The notes below the pieces were generated by a model. That model did no database searches, had not been told where the DNA came from, and worked only from the letters and a program-made list of their open reading frames with translations. Positions 9,348 through 16,710 of a stretch of 64,000 bases of DNA are shown here, in pieces. The stretch covers positions 434,001 to 498,000 of the forward strand of contig CAVUBL010000011.1 of assembly GCA_963739795.1 (NCBI GenBank). The letters run 5' to 3'. Source of the DNA: CAVUBL01 sp963739795. GTDB lineage: Bacteria > Acidobacteriota > Thermoanaerobaculia > Multivoradales > DATKCC01. The position numbers were made by a program, and so were the translations under genes. The number at the start of each line of letters is the position of its first letter. The stretch's first letter is position 1.

Positions 9348-10002
9348 GAACACCCCCACCGCGACCTTCGCCCACCACTTCGAGAGCTTCGAGCAGCAGC
9401 GCGAGGCCTCGAGCCTCGGGATGTGGGTCTTCCTCGTCACCGAGGTGATGTTCTTCGGCGGCCTGTTCCTGGCCTACATCATCTACCGGTCGAGCTATCC
9501 CCACGACTTCGCGGTGGCGAGCCACGAGCTCGACGTGGTCCTGGGAGGCATCAACACCGCGGTGCTGATCGCCAGCTCCCTCACCATGGCCCTGGCGGTC
9601 CGGGCCTCGCAGCTCGGCAAGCGCAAGACCATCGTCGTCTTCCTCCTGTTGACCCTGCTCTTCGGCAGCGTCTTCCTGGGGATCAAGGCGCACGAGTACC
9701 ACACCAAGTGGGTGCACCACCACGTCCCCGGACCTGCCTTCCACTTCGAGGGCGACGCCAACCCGCACCACGCCGAGATGTTCTTCGTTCTCTACTTCGG
9801 CATGACAGGGCTCCACGCCGCCCACATGATCATCGGCTCGTTCTTGCTCATCTGGCTCTGCTTTCCAGCCTGGAAGGGGAAATTCAACGCCGACTACCAC
9901 AACCCTGTGGAGGTCGTGGGCCTGTACTGGCACTTCGTCGACATCATCTGGATCTTCCTGTTCCCGTTGCTTTACCTGATCGGTTTCCACGTCGGGCGCT
10001 AG
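9340..10002 (+). CDS. coxC: Cytochrome c oxidase subunit III
   Basis: 220 aa. A TTG start at 9340 overlaps the coxA stop by 8 nt, and no better start exists before the first conserved block SLGMWVFLVTEVMFFGG. Seven hydrophobic segments fit bacterial subunit III, and the C-terminal VGLYWHFVDIIWIFLFP block is the family hallmark. It is followed after 18 nt by coxD. Subunit III stabilises the D-pathway of subunit I. Confidence 0.94.
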   Translation: MPENTPTATFAHHFESFEQQREASSLGMWVFLVTEVMFFGGLFLAYIIYRSSYPHDFAVASHELDVVLGGINTAVLIASSLTMALAVRASQLGKRKTIVVFLLLTLLFGSVFLGIKAHEYHTKWVHHHVPGPAFHFEGDANPHHAEMFFVLYFGMTGLHAAHMIIGSFLLIWLCFPAWKGKFNADYHNPVEVVGLYWHFVDIIWIFLFPLLYLIGFHVGR

Positions 10003-10020
10003 GCCGAGGAGGCACCCCAC

Positions 10021-10320
10021 ATGTCCGTCCACATCGAGCGCAAGCGCAACTTCTTCCTAGTCTTCGGCGCGCTGATCACCCTGACCTTCCTCACCGTGGT
10101 CGTCGCGTACTTCGACTTCGGGGCGTGGAACAACGTCCTCGCCATGGGCATCGCGGTGCTCAAGGCGAGCCTCGTGGTGTCCGTGTTCATGGGGGTCCGC
10201 CACTCGACGCCGCTGACCAAGCTGATCGTCGTCGGCGCCCTGCTCTGGCTCGCCTTCATGGTGGCCCTGACGCTGAGCGACTACGGCACGCGGGGCCTCC
10301 TGGGGATCCCCGGCAAGTAG
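10021..10320 (+). CDS. coxD: Cytochrome c oxidase subunit IV (prokaryotic type)
   Basis: 99 aa, three membrane helices (about 15-35, 40-60, 65-85), matching small prokaryotic subunit IV. A GGAGG ribosome binding site lies just before the ATG. Contains the family-typical segment with a lysine in helix two (LKASLVVSVFMGVRH). Last oxidase gene of the first respiratory operon. Confidence 0.9.
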   Translation: MSVHIERKRNFFLVFGALITLTFLTVVVAYFDFGAWNNVLAMGIAVLKASLVVSVFMGVRHSTPLTKLIVVGALLWLAFMVALTLSDYGTRGLLGIPGK

Positions 10321-10343
10321 ACAGGAAAGGGGCGCGGCCCGCC

Positions 10344-10907
10344 GTGCACCGAAACCACACCCTGCTCGAGACGCTGCTCGAGCTCCAGACGCTGGACCGG
10401 GTGCCCCGCATGGGGTTCCTCCTGCGCGGCGTTTCCGACGCCGAGTCGGTCACCGAGCACACCTGGCACGTCGGCTTCCTGGTCTGGGCCCTCGCCGGCC
10501 GCGTGCCCGGGGTCGACGCCGGGCGGGCGATGGAGATCGCCATGGTCCACGACCTGGCAGAGGTGCGAACCGGCGACCTGCCCCGGGTGGCGAACCGCTA
10601 CTACGCCGAGGGGGCCAAGGAGGCGGCCGAGGGCGAGGTGATCGACGAGCTCCTCGGGCCCCTGTCTGAGCGCGCCGGCGCGCTGGCGGCCGAGTACCGG
10701 GCGGGCGAGAGCCTGGAAGCCCGCCTGGTGCGGTCCTGCGACAAGCTCCAGCTAATGATCAAGGTGGCGGCGTACGAGGGCTGGGGCGCGACCGGGCTGA
10801 AGGAGTTCTGGGACAACCCGGCGAACTTCCCGGACTACGGGATCGAGGCGGTCCGGGAGCTCTTCGAGGAGCTGCGCTCGCGGCGGTCCCCGGAGGAGCT
10901 GCTGTGA
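10344..10907 (+). CDS. HD-domain phosphohydrolase (YfbR/HDDC2-like 5'-deoxynucleotidase)
   Basis: 187 aa from a GTG at 10344, which is the first start after coxD and gives VHRNHTLLE. The HD metal site is visible as H in SVTEHTWHV, the HD pair in MVHDLAEV, and a later Asp in SCDKLQLM. This spacing matches the YfbR/HDDC2 family, which hydrolyses 5'-deoxynucleoside monophosphates. It lies 23 nt after coxD and so may be read through from the oxidase operon, but no functional link is apparent. Confidence 0.85.
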   Translation: MHRNHTLLETLLELQTLDRVPRMGFLLRGVSDAESVTEHTWHVGFLVWALAGRVPGVDAGRAMEIAMVHDLAEVRTGDLPRVANRYYAEGAKEAAEGEVIDELLGPLSERAGALAAEYRAGESLEARLVRSCDKLQLMIKVAAYEGWGATGLKEFWDNPANFPDYGIEAVRELFEELRSRRSPEELL

Positions 10908-10950
10908 GCGCCGGTAGAAACGATTCCCGGCGAACGCTACGGCGGCACCC

Positions 10951-11373
10951 ATGATCCAGCTCTCCGATCTCCCGGCCCTCAACGCCTCCCTCAACGCCAC
11001 GGCGGCCGTGCTTCTGGTCACGGGCTGGCTGCTGATCCGGCGCGGCCACTGGCGGGCACACCGGGCGGTGATGCTCTCCGCCTTCGCCTGCTCGATCCTG
11101 TTCCTCACCAGCTACCTGGTGTACCACTTCGAAACCGGTGTGCATCGCTTCGCCGGGACGGGGGCGGTGCGGGCGGTCTACCTTGCGATCCTCGGCACGC
11201 ACACGGTGCTGGCGGCGGTGGTGCCGTTCCTGGCGGTGATCACGCTGGTCCGGGGGCTGCGGAAGCGGTTCGAGAAGCACCGGGCGATCGCGCGCTGGAC
11301 CTTGCCGATCTGGCTGTACGTTTCGGTGACCGGCGTGGTGGTGTACTGGATGCTGTACCGGGCCGGGTTCTAG
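10951..11373 (+). CDS. DUF420 membrane protein (YozB/CtaM-like)
   Basis: 140 aa, four membrane helices (about 12-30, 42-60, 75-98, 112-132). The segments LPALNASLNA near the start, and RRGHWRAHRAVMLSAF and HRAIARWTLPIWLYVSVTG later, are typical of DUF420, a family often encoded beside SCO and heme-copper oxidase genes and linked in Gram-positive bacteria to oxidase maturation. It closes the first respiratory block. Confidence 0.88.
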   Translation: MIQLSDLPALNASLNATAAVLLVTGWLLIRRGHWRAHRAVMLSAFACSILFLTSYLVYHFETGVHRFAGTGAVRAVYLAILGTHTVLAAVVPFLAVITLVRGLRKRFEKHRAIARWTLPIWLYVSVTGVVVYWMLYRAGF

Positions 11374-11710
11374 GGCCGGGCCAAGGGCCCCGCCCTGGGG
11401 AACGGCGGGCGCTACTCGGAAGGCGTGGTGCAGGGCGCCCGCCTCGGCCCTCCGGGGTCGAACGCCTCGAAATCGCACTTCCACCTCTGAGCGCGGTCCC
11501 TGACGCTCTCCGGCAGCGAGCCCTCGGCCCTCCGGGGTCGGCGACCGGTACGGCACCCCCGCCCTCGCCGGTCTCGATCTCTTCTTCGCCCAGCTCCGCG
11601 GCTGTCCTGCAATCCTCCGGACGATGGGTCTCGCTGAGGTGATCCGTAGGTCTTGGTTCGTAAAGGTGAGCCACCGGCGGGAGAAGTAATTCAGAAACTC
11701 AAGTTCCAAC
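11374..11710 (+). repeat. Non-coding stretch with two copies of an intergenic repeat
   Basis: No convincing gene is seen between the DUF420 gene and the promoter at 11711. Two copies of the 18-mer CTCGGCCCTCCGGGGTCG occur, at 11443-11460 and 11523-11540. The second copy continues into CGACCGGTAC, and a third related copy (12659-12688) with the same CCGGTAC continuation lies on the far side of the next two genes. The repeats therefore flank the DUF2089/SHOCT pair. Function unknown. Confidence 0.6.
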
Positions 11711-11739
11711 TTGACATTCTCAATTCACCAAGCTACATT
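11711..11739 (+). promoter_or_regulatory. Sigma-70 type promoter for the DUF2089 gene
   Basis: A perfect -35 TTGACA (11711-11716), 17-nt spacer and -10 TACATT (11734-11739). It is followed by an AAGGAGGAG ribosome binding site and the ATG at 11762. The local AT-richness stands out against the GC-rich surroundings. Confidence 0.75.
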
Positions 11740-11761
11740 GAACCAAGGAGGAGCGAGCGCG

Positions 11762-12112
11762 ATGGATATCTCGAAAGCCCTTTGCCCCGAGTGCCGAGCC
11801 CCCATGAGGATTCGACGCCTGGTCTGCCCCCAGGGCCACGTCACCATGGAGGGAGAGTTCGAGGTGCCGACTCTGGCCCGGTTGAGCCTGGAGGAGCAGC
11901 TCTTCGTGACCGCCTTCGTGCGCTGCCACGGCTCGCTCAAGCGCATGGAGGAGCTGTTCGAGATCAGCTATCCGACGGTGAAGAACCGCTTGAACGCCAT
12001 CGCCGGCAAGCTGGATCGTGGCCTTGACGCCCCTTCCTCGAACCTCCAGGTCCTCGAGCGCCTGGAGAATGGCGAAGTGACGGTGGAGGAAGCGCTGACA
12101 GAGCTCCGCTGA
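11762..12112 (+). CDS. DUF2089 protein (zinc ribbon plus helix-turn-helix)
   Basis: 116 aa. The N-terminus carries CPEC and CPQGH, a zinc-ribbon-like pair. The middle (about residues 40-85) looks like a helix-turn-helix with the SLKRMEELFEISYPTVKNRL block typical of DUF2089. The C-terminal NGEVTVEEALTEL segment resembles the short SHOCT-like helix of the next gene's product. The start is fixed by the AAGGAGG site 8-10 nt upstream. DUF2089 proteins are probable transcriptional regulators, commonly paired with a YvlB/LiaX-like gene as here. Confidence 0.88.
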   Translation: MDISKALCPECRAPMRIRRLVCPQGHVTMEGEFEVPTLARLSLEEQLFVTAFVRCHGSLKRMEELFEISYPTVKNRLNAIAGKLDRGLDAPSSNLQVLERLENGEVTVEEALTELR

Positions 12113-12177
12113 GAGGCGGGGCGCCAGAGACTGGAACACGGTGGGTCGCCTACGGGCGGCCAGAAAGGAGAACGACG

Positions 12178-12609
12178 ATGTCTGCGGAACGACGCAAAGT
12201 GCTGGAGATGCTGGCAGCCGGCAAGATCACCCCGGAGGAGGCGGAGCAGCTCCTCCATCGCTTGGACTCGCCTGCCGCGCCCGAACCGACTTCCGAGGGC
12301 AACGAGGCGGGCGCCGCCGACACCGGGGCCGGTGAAGGGCGCCCGCGGGCTCCACGCTTCCTGCGGGTCGTCGTGGACTCGCCCGGGCGCGACAGCGTCA
12401 ACATCCGGCTGCCGATGGGGCTCATCCGAACCGGCCTCAAGCTGTCGACCATCTTGCCGGGGAGGGTCAGCCACCGGTTGTCCGAACGGGGTATCGATCT
12501 CTCCCACCTGGGCAAGCTGGACGACGAAGCCCTGATCGCCGAGCTCGCCGCGCTCCAGGTCGACATCGATGCCGAGAACGGCGAGAAGGTCCGCGTCTTC
12601 TGCGAGTAG
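12178..12609 (+). CDS. SHOCT-like (YvlB/LiaX N-terminal domain-like) protein
   Basis: 143 aa. Residues 4-28 (RRKVLEMLAAGKITPEEAEQLL) are the SHOCT-like helical hairpin seen at the N-terminus of YvlB/LiaX proteins. A Pro/Glu-rich linker follows, then a domain (about 55-143) containing VNIRLPMGLIRTGLKL, a block repeatedly found in proteins encoded after DUF2089 regulators. Preceded by an AAAGGAGAA ribosome binding site. Likely in one operon with the DUF2089 gene and involved in envelope-stress sensing by family analogy; this role is inference. Confidence 0.8.
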   Translation: MSAERRKVLEMLAAGKITPEEAEQLLHRLDSPAAPEPTSEGNEAGAADTGAGEGRPRAPRFLRVVVDSPGRDSVNIRLPMGLIRTGLKLSTILPGRVSHRLSERGIDLSHLGKLDDEALIAELAALQVDIDAENGEKVRVFCE

Positions 12610-13059
12610 CGAGCGCGTATCGAGCGCGCACGCGGCCCTCGGCGCCGCCGGTCGCGCGCCCTCGGCCCTCCGGGGGCGCCTACCGGTACAGGTGGGTCTG
12701 GGTGAGGGGAGGTTCAGGAGGACGGGATGCCGGCCTGCTCCAGGGCGTCGACGACGGCGAGCGCTGCCCGGAGGGCGGCGTCAGTCATCGGTGCATGGCG
12801 CCACGGGATCCCAGCCGAAGACTTCGATCATCGTCCGCTGGCCGAGGCGCGGAATAGGTGCCGGGGGCTTCGAGAGGAGCCAAGCGAGCGACCCCCAATC
12901 CGTTCGCCGATCCAGCGCCTGGTGCCAGGCCGCCGCTGCATACCGCCGTCATTTGCACCCACGGGTCGAGGAGGGAGCGATCGGGGTTCGGAGGCGCGTG
13001 CGCACAGGCTCCAGCGAAGCAGCGGGCGCTGGGCAGCAATCTGAGGCTTACACAGCCAG
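12610..13059. other. Non-coding stretch with degenerate sequence
   Basis: No complete gene is supported. It holds the third copy of the intergenic repeat (12659-12688). On the minus strand, 12714-12788 encodes a 24-residue peptide beginning MTDAALRAALAVVDALEQAG, which looks like the first helix of a protein cut off after it. The remainder shows no clear coding pattern and is probably eroded sequence. Confidence 0.5.
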
Positions 13060-13343
13060 CGTTCGCCGCATTTGCCAGAGCGAACGGGCGACTCCGAACC
13101 TGGCAGGACAGCGGCGAGCAGGGATCCTGGTGCCTCCGCGGAAACGGAGAGGGCAGCGGTTAGACCGCCACGCACGGCCACCTTTTCTGCGGCCCGGCGG
13201 TCCGGGTCTTCGTCTTCGTCCTGTTAGCGAGCCCCCAGCGCCTCCGAATGAAGCTGCTGATCTACCCGAAGTCAGAACGCGACGACTTGACATCGGATCA
13301 GTTGCGAGTCCTGCGCAAGATCGTGGAGATAGAGTACCCATGA
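13060..13343 (+). pseudogene. Decayed HigB/RelE-type toxin, conserved C-terminal tail at 13248-13343
   Basis: The 31 codons at 13248-13340 read MKLLIYPKSERDDLTSDQLR followed by VLRKIVEIEYP. This matches the end of HigB/RelE toxins of the type encoded before HigA/NadS antitoxins (usual form: YPKSERDDLTPEQ...RIV). The TGA stop overlaps the antitoxin ATG, as in intact pairs. Upstream in the same frame is an in-frame TAG at 13158-13160, and only a faint LRGNGEGSG trace of the usual LPGRGKSGG-like block is visible, so the toxin is broken. The exact 5' limit is uncertain. Confidence 0.55.
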
Positions 13344-13642
13344 AAGACGAGTTGTTTTCGGAGCTGGTGGAGAGCGTTCGCGAAGGCGGCTCGATTCTCA
13401 AGGGCGAGGCCGCGCCTTCGAGAGCCTTTGAGGTGCAGGTCCCAGAGGTCCGGAAGATCCGAGAGACCTATGACCTCTCGCAAGCCGAGTTCGCGGCGCT
13501 CCTCGGCATCAGTGTAGATACGGTTCAGAACTGGGAGCAAGGTCGACGGACTCCTGCCGGACCGGCTCGAGTTCTCCTCCAGATTGTCGCCAAGCACCCC
13601 GAGGCCGTATGGGATGTCGTGAGGCCGAGGCAGACTGCATGA
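13340..13642 (+). CDS. HigA/NadS-like antitoxin, XRE-family DNA-binding protein
   Basis: 100 aa. The ATG at 13340 overlaps the stop of the toxin remnant (ATGA). The N-terminal MKDELFSELVESVREGG segment followed by a cro/C1-type helix-turn-helix (YDLSQAEFAALLGISVDTVQ, then NWEQGRR) is characteristic of HigA/NadS antitoxins encoded second in their operon. With its toxin decayed, it may survive as an autonomous regulator. Confidence 0.85.
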   Translation: MKDELFSELVESVREGGSILKGEAAPSRAFEVQVPEVRKIRETYDLSQAEFAALLGISVDTVQNWEQGRRTPAGPARVLLQIVAKHPEAVWDVVRPRQTA

Positions 13643-13664
13643 GCCTTCGCGAGAAGCGGCCCGC

Positions 13665-14648
13665 TCACGGCTCGAAGCCGTGAGCGCTCATCCAGTCGTC
13701 GTTGTAGATCGTGGAGAGGTAGCGGTAGCCGGAGTCGGGGAAGAGGGTGACGATGCGGGCCGGGTGCTCGAGGCGTGAGGCCACCTGCCGTACGCCCCAG
13801 AGGGCCGCGCCGCTCGAGCCGCCGGCGAAGATCGCCTCGCTGCGGGCGAGCTCGCGGGTGGCCCGGAAAGCGTCGGCGTCGCTCACCTGGAGCATCTCGT
13901 CGATCAGCTCGAGCTCGGGGCAGCCGATCATCTCCTCGTCGCCCAGCCCCTCGAGCAGATAGGGCGCGGGCGCTCCGTGGCGGCCGGTCCGGAACTGCTC
14001 GGTGAAGACGGAGCCCGCGACGTCGATCGCCACCACCCGGATCCGCGGGTCCTGCTCCTTCAAGTAGCGCGCCACTCCCGAGATCGTGCCGCCGGTGCCG
14101 ATGCCGGCCACGAAGTAGTCGATCCGGCCCTCCATCTGCTGCCAGACCTCAGGGCCCGTCGTGCGGTAGTGGGCCTCGTTGTTCTCCCGGTTGTTGTGCT
14201 GGTCGGGGAAGAACGAGCGCGGGGTCTCGGCGGCGACCTGGCGGGCCTTCCGGTTGTAGCTCTCCGGATGCTCCGGGGGGAGCGCCCCGTCCACCAGCAC
14301 CAGCTCCACGCCCATGGCCCGGAGGGCGTCGAGCTTCTCCTTGCTGGTCTGGCGGCGCACCACCAGCTTGCAGGAGAGGCCCAGGAGGGTGGCCATCATG
14401 GCCAGGCCCATGGCGGTGTTGCCCGAGGAGCTCTCGACCACCACGTCTCCGGGCCGCAGCCGGCCCTCGGCCAGGGCTTTCTCCAGGATGTAGCGGGCGA
14501 TCCGGTCCTTGACCGAGCCCATGGGGTTCATCAGCTCGATCTTGGCGAAGATCTCGGAGGCGAGGCCGGGGACCGACGGGCCGAGCCGGACCAGGGGGGT
14601 CCAACCGACGGCGTCGGAGAGGCGGTCGAAGACGCGGAGGTCGGTCAC
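13665..14648 (-). CDS. Cysteine synthase family PLP enzyme (CysK/cystathionine beta-synthase-like)
   Basis: 327 aa with a GTG start at 14648. The PLP lysine is in NPMGSVKDRIA (about residue 47), the substrate loop is ESSSGNTAMG (about 72-81), and the phosphate-binding loop is GIGTGGTISG (about 183-192). A DQHNNRENNEAHY segment is typical of the cysteine synthase/CBS family subgroup that makes cysteine from O-acetylserine or uses homocysteine; the exact substrate cannot be decided. Convergent with the antitoxin gene. A TATACT box 9 nt before the start suggests a leaderless transcript. Confidence 0.9.
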   Translation of the reverse strand: MTDLRVFDRLSDAVGWTPLVRLGPSVPGLASEIFAKIELMNPMGSVKDRIARYILEKALAEGRLRPGDVVVESSSGNTAMGLAMMATLLGLSCKLVVRRQTSKEKLDALRAMGVELVLVDGALPPEHPESYNRKARQVAAETPRSFFPDQHNNRENNEAHYRTTGPEVWQQMEGRIDYFVAGIGTGGTISGVARYLKEQDPRIRVVAIDVAGSVFTEQFRTGRHGAPAPYLLEGLGDEEMIGCPELELIDEMLQVSDADAFRATRELARSEAIFAGGSSGAALWGVRQVASRLEHPARIVTLFPDSGYRYLSTIYNDDWMSAHGFEP

Positions 14649-14663
14649 GGCGCGAGGAGTATA
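14649..14663 (-). promoter_or_regulatory. -10 box TATACT directly before a GTG start
   Basis: On the minus strand TATACT occupies 14663-14658, only 9 nt before the GTG of the cysteine synthase family gene. No Shine-Dalgarno sequence fits between them, so transcription probably begins at or within a few bases of the start codon. Confidence 0.55.
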
Positions 14664-14696
14664 GCCGTGGACCGGGGGACCCCCGACCGACGAAGC

Positions 14697-14975
14697 CTAG
14701 GAGTCTGCGCGGCAGAAACACGTAGCCGCGCGCGAGGGTCTTACGGGGTGGATCCAAGGCGCGAGGAGGAGTCGATGCGGGGACATCGTGGACGACGAGC
14801 AACGCAGGAGACGCCCCGTCACCCCCTTGCGCCCGAAGGGTTGCGGCGGCGTGGGGTCGTCTATGTCGTTCCCGCTCCTCGACGATGGCTCGGCATCGCC
14901 TGCGTCGCGGTGCCTCGTATCCGGCCCCACGGCGCTCGCAACGCGACTGCGCGTTTCTGCCGCGCAGACTCCTAG
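14697..14975. mobile_element. 279-bp MITE-like element with long terminal inverted repeats
   Basis: The two ends are inverted repeats: 14697-14719 and 14953-14975 are perfect complements over 23 bases (CTAGGAGTCTGCGCGG...). Similarity continues for a further 12 bases with three mismatches. CTAG lies at both outer edges and may be a 4-bp target duplication. No transposase is encoded, and the interior contains further inverted segments (around 14810-14870). This is the architecture of a miniature inverted-repeat transposable element mobilised by a transposase elsewhere. A 15-bp piece identical to one end recurs at 18075-18089. Confidence 0.75.
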
Positions 14976-15004
14976 CCTCCTTACCTGTTACGATCACGGC
15001 CCCC

Positions 15005-15697
15005 ATGGCCGACCGCACTCTGAGCCACTTCGCCTGTTTCCGCTGGGGCGACGCCTTTTTCACCGCATCGGGCGCCGAGCGCCGAGAGCTCCTGGACGGC
15101 TGGCTGGGCGAGCTTCGCCGGGCCGCCCCGCGGGTGGAGATCTACCAGCTCTACCCGAGCCGCGGAGACTGGGACCTCCTGGTCTGGAGCGCCCTGCCGG
15201 CGGCCGAGCCCGAGGCCCCGGCGCGGTTCTTCGAGGCCTTCACCCGCGCGACCCAACCCCGCCGGCCGGCCGTCGTTCCGGGGCCGACCTTCTGGGGCCT
15301 CACCCGCCGGTCGCCCTACACCGGCCGGCCCGGCTCGGAGCGGGAGATCGACGCCGTCGCCGGCGAGCGCGCCCCGTACCTCGTGGTCTACCCCTTCTCC
15401 AAGACCTCCGAGTGGTACCTGCTGCCCAACGGCGAGCGCCGGGAGATGATGGGTGATCACATCCGCGTCGGCCGCCAGTTCGCCGATGTCCGCCAGCTCC
15501 TCCTGTACTCCTTCGGCCTCCAGGACCAGGAGTTTGTGGTGGTGTACGAGACCGGCGACCTGGCCCGCTTTTCGGATCTCGTCTACGAGCTCCGGGGCAC
15601 CGAGGCGCGGCGCTTCACCGCCCTCGACACGCCGATCTTGACCGCCCTGCACCGGGCGGGGGGGGCCGGGGACGAGCCCTTCGCGCCCTGGCTGTGA
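15005..15697 (+). CDS. hemQ: Coproheme decarboxylase HemQ (chlorite dismutase family)
   Basis: 230 aa with an ATG at 15005. The chlorite-dismutase-like fold is recognisable by YPFSKTSEWYLLP, where the first Tyr corresponds to the catalytic tyrosine of HemQ, and by REMMGDHIRVGRQ, where the His is the expected proximal heme ligand. HemQ converts coproheme to heme b in the coproporphyrin-dependent pathway. It overlaps hemH by GTGA, and hemY follows, so the last steps of heme synthesis sit together. A TACGAT box lies 10 nt before the ATG. Confidence 0.9.
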   Translation: MADRTLSHFACFRWGDAFFTASGAERRELLDGWLGELRRAAPRVEIYQLYPSRGDWDLLVWSALPAAEPEAPARFFEAFTRATQPRRPAVVPGPTFWGLTRRSPYTGRPGSEREIDAVAGERAPYLVVYPFSKTSEWYLLPNGERREMMGDHIRVGRQFADVRQLLLYSFGLQDQEFVVVYETGDLARFSDLVYELRGTEARRFTALDTPILTALHRAGGAGDEPFAPWL

Positions 15698-16656
15698 CCG
15701 CCCCCGCGCACCCGGCACGGCGCGCCGTGCTGCTCATGGCCTACGGCGGCCCCTCGCGCCTCGAGGACGTGGAGCCCTTCCTTCTGGACGTCCGCGGCGG
15801 CCGGGCTACGCCGCCGGAGCTGGTGGCCGAGGTCCGTGAGCGCTACCGGGCGATCGGCGGCGCCTCGCCGATCCTCGAACGGAGCCGCGAGCAGGCGGCG
15901 GCCCTCGAAGAGCGGCTGAACCTGGCCGGCGCCGGGGAGGTCGGCGACGTCGGACCGTGGCGCGTCTTCGTCGGCATGCGTCACTGGCACCCGTACATCC
16001 GCCGGGCGGTGGAGGAGATCGCGGTCGGAGGATTCGAGCGACTGGTGGCCCTCTGCCTCGCGCCCCAGTTCTCGGGGATCTCGGTGGGCGCCTACTTCCG
16101 GGCGCTGGACGGGGCGCTCGCCGCGGTCCCGGGCGGAGCGGATCTCCCGGTCGCCCGCATCCCGAGCTGGCACGATCACCCCGGCTTCGTGGCGGCGCTG
16201 GCCGACGAGGTTCGCCACGCCGTCCGCCGGTTCCCGGCCGACGAGCTTGCCGGCCTGCAGTTTGTCTTCACCGCCCACAGCCTCCCCGAGGCGGCCCTCG
16301 CGGAGGACGACCCGTACGTCCGCCAGGTGCGCGAGACGGCCCGGGCGGTGGCCGAGGAGGCCGGCGTTCCCGACGGGCAGGTGGCCTTCCAGAGCGCCGG
16401 CGCCCGCCCCGGCGCCTGGCTCGGGCCTTCCCTCGATCAGACCCTGGACGCCCTGGCAGGGGAGGACTGCCGTGCGGTCCTGGTCGTCCCGGTGGGCTTC
16501 GTCTCGGACCACGTGGAGGTGCTTTACGACTTGGACGTGGAGGCCCAGGCCCGGGCCCGCGAGCTGGGCCTCCACCTGGAGCGCACCGCCTCCCTCAACG
16601 CCGCGCCCCGCTTCATCGACGCCCTCGCCGACCTGGTGCGCCATGCCCCGCTCTGA
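15694..16656 (+). CDS. hemH: Ferrochelatase (coproporphyrin or protoporphyrin ferrochelatase)
   Basis: 320 aa with a GTG start overlapping the hemQ stop. Family signatures are AVLLMAYGGPS near the N-terminus, the metal-binding HSLPEAAL segment in the middle, FQSAG...WLGPS, and VPVGFVSDHVEVLYDLDVEA near the C-terminus. It inserts ferrous iron into the porphyrin. With hemQ beside it the likely substrate is coproporphyrin III (CpfC role), though this is inferred from context. Confidence 0.92.
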   Translation: MTAPAHPARRAVLLMAYGGPSRLEDVEPFLLDVRGGRATPPELVAEVRERYRAIGGASPILERSREQAAALEERLNLAGAGEVGDVGPWRVFVGMRHWHPYIRRAVEEIAVGGFERLVALCLAPQFSGISVGAYFRALDGALAAVPGGADLPVARIPSWHDHPGFVAALADEVRHAVRRFPADELAGLQFVFTAHSLPEAALAEDDPYVRQVRETARAVAEEAGVPDGQVAFQSAGARPGAWLGPSLDQTLDALAGEDCRAVLVVPVGFVSDHVEVLYDLDVEAQARARELGLHLERTASLNAAPRFIDALADLVRHAPL

Positions 16657-16681
16657 CTCCCAGTCCAAGCGAGCTCGGGAG

Positions 16682-16706
16682 CGGATCGAGGGGTTGCGGG
16701 GGGATC
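16682..16706 (+). repeat. G-rich interspersed repeat at the hemH-hemY junction
   Basis: The stretch GGATCGAGGGGTTGCGGGGG and its flanks recur in inverted orientation with one or two changes at 29238-29265, beyond the monooxygenase gene. Here it fills most of the 54-nt hemH-hemY gap and lies directly before the apparent hemY start. Confidence 0.55.
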
Positions 16707-16710
16707 CTAT

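Noticed and set aside
12727..13044. Plus-strand open frame of 105 codons in the gap before the antitoxin
   Set aside because: Arg/Ala/Ser-rich composition, no ribosome binding site and no recognisable domain; better explained as eroded non-coding DNA.
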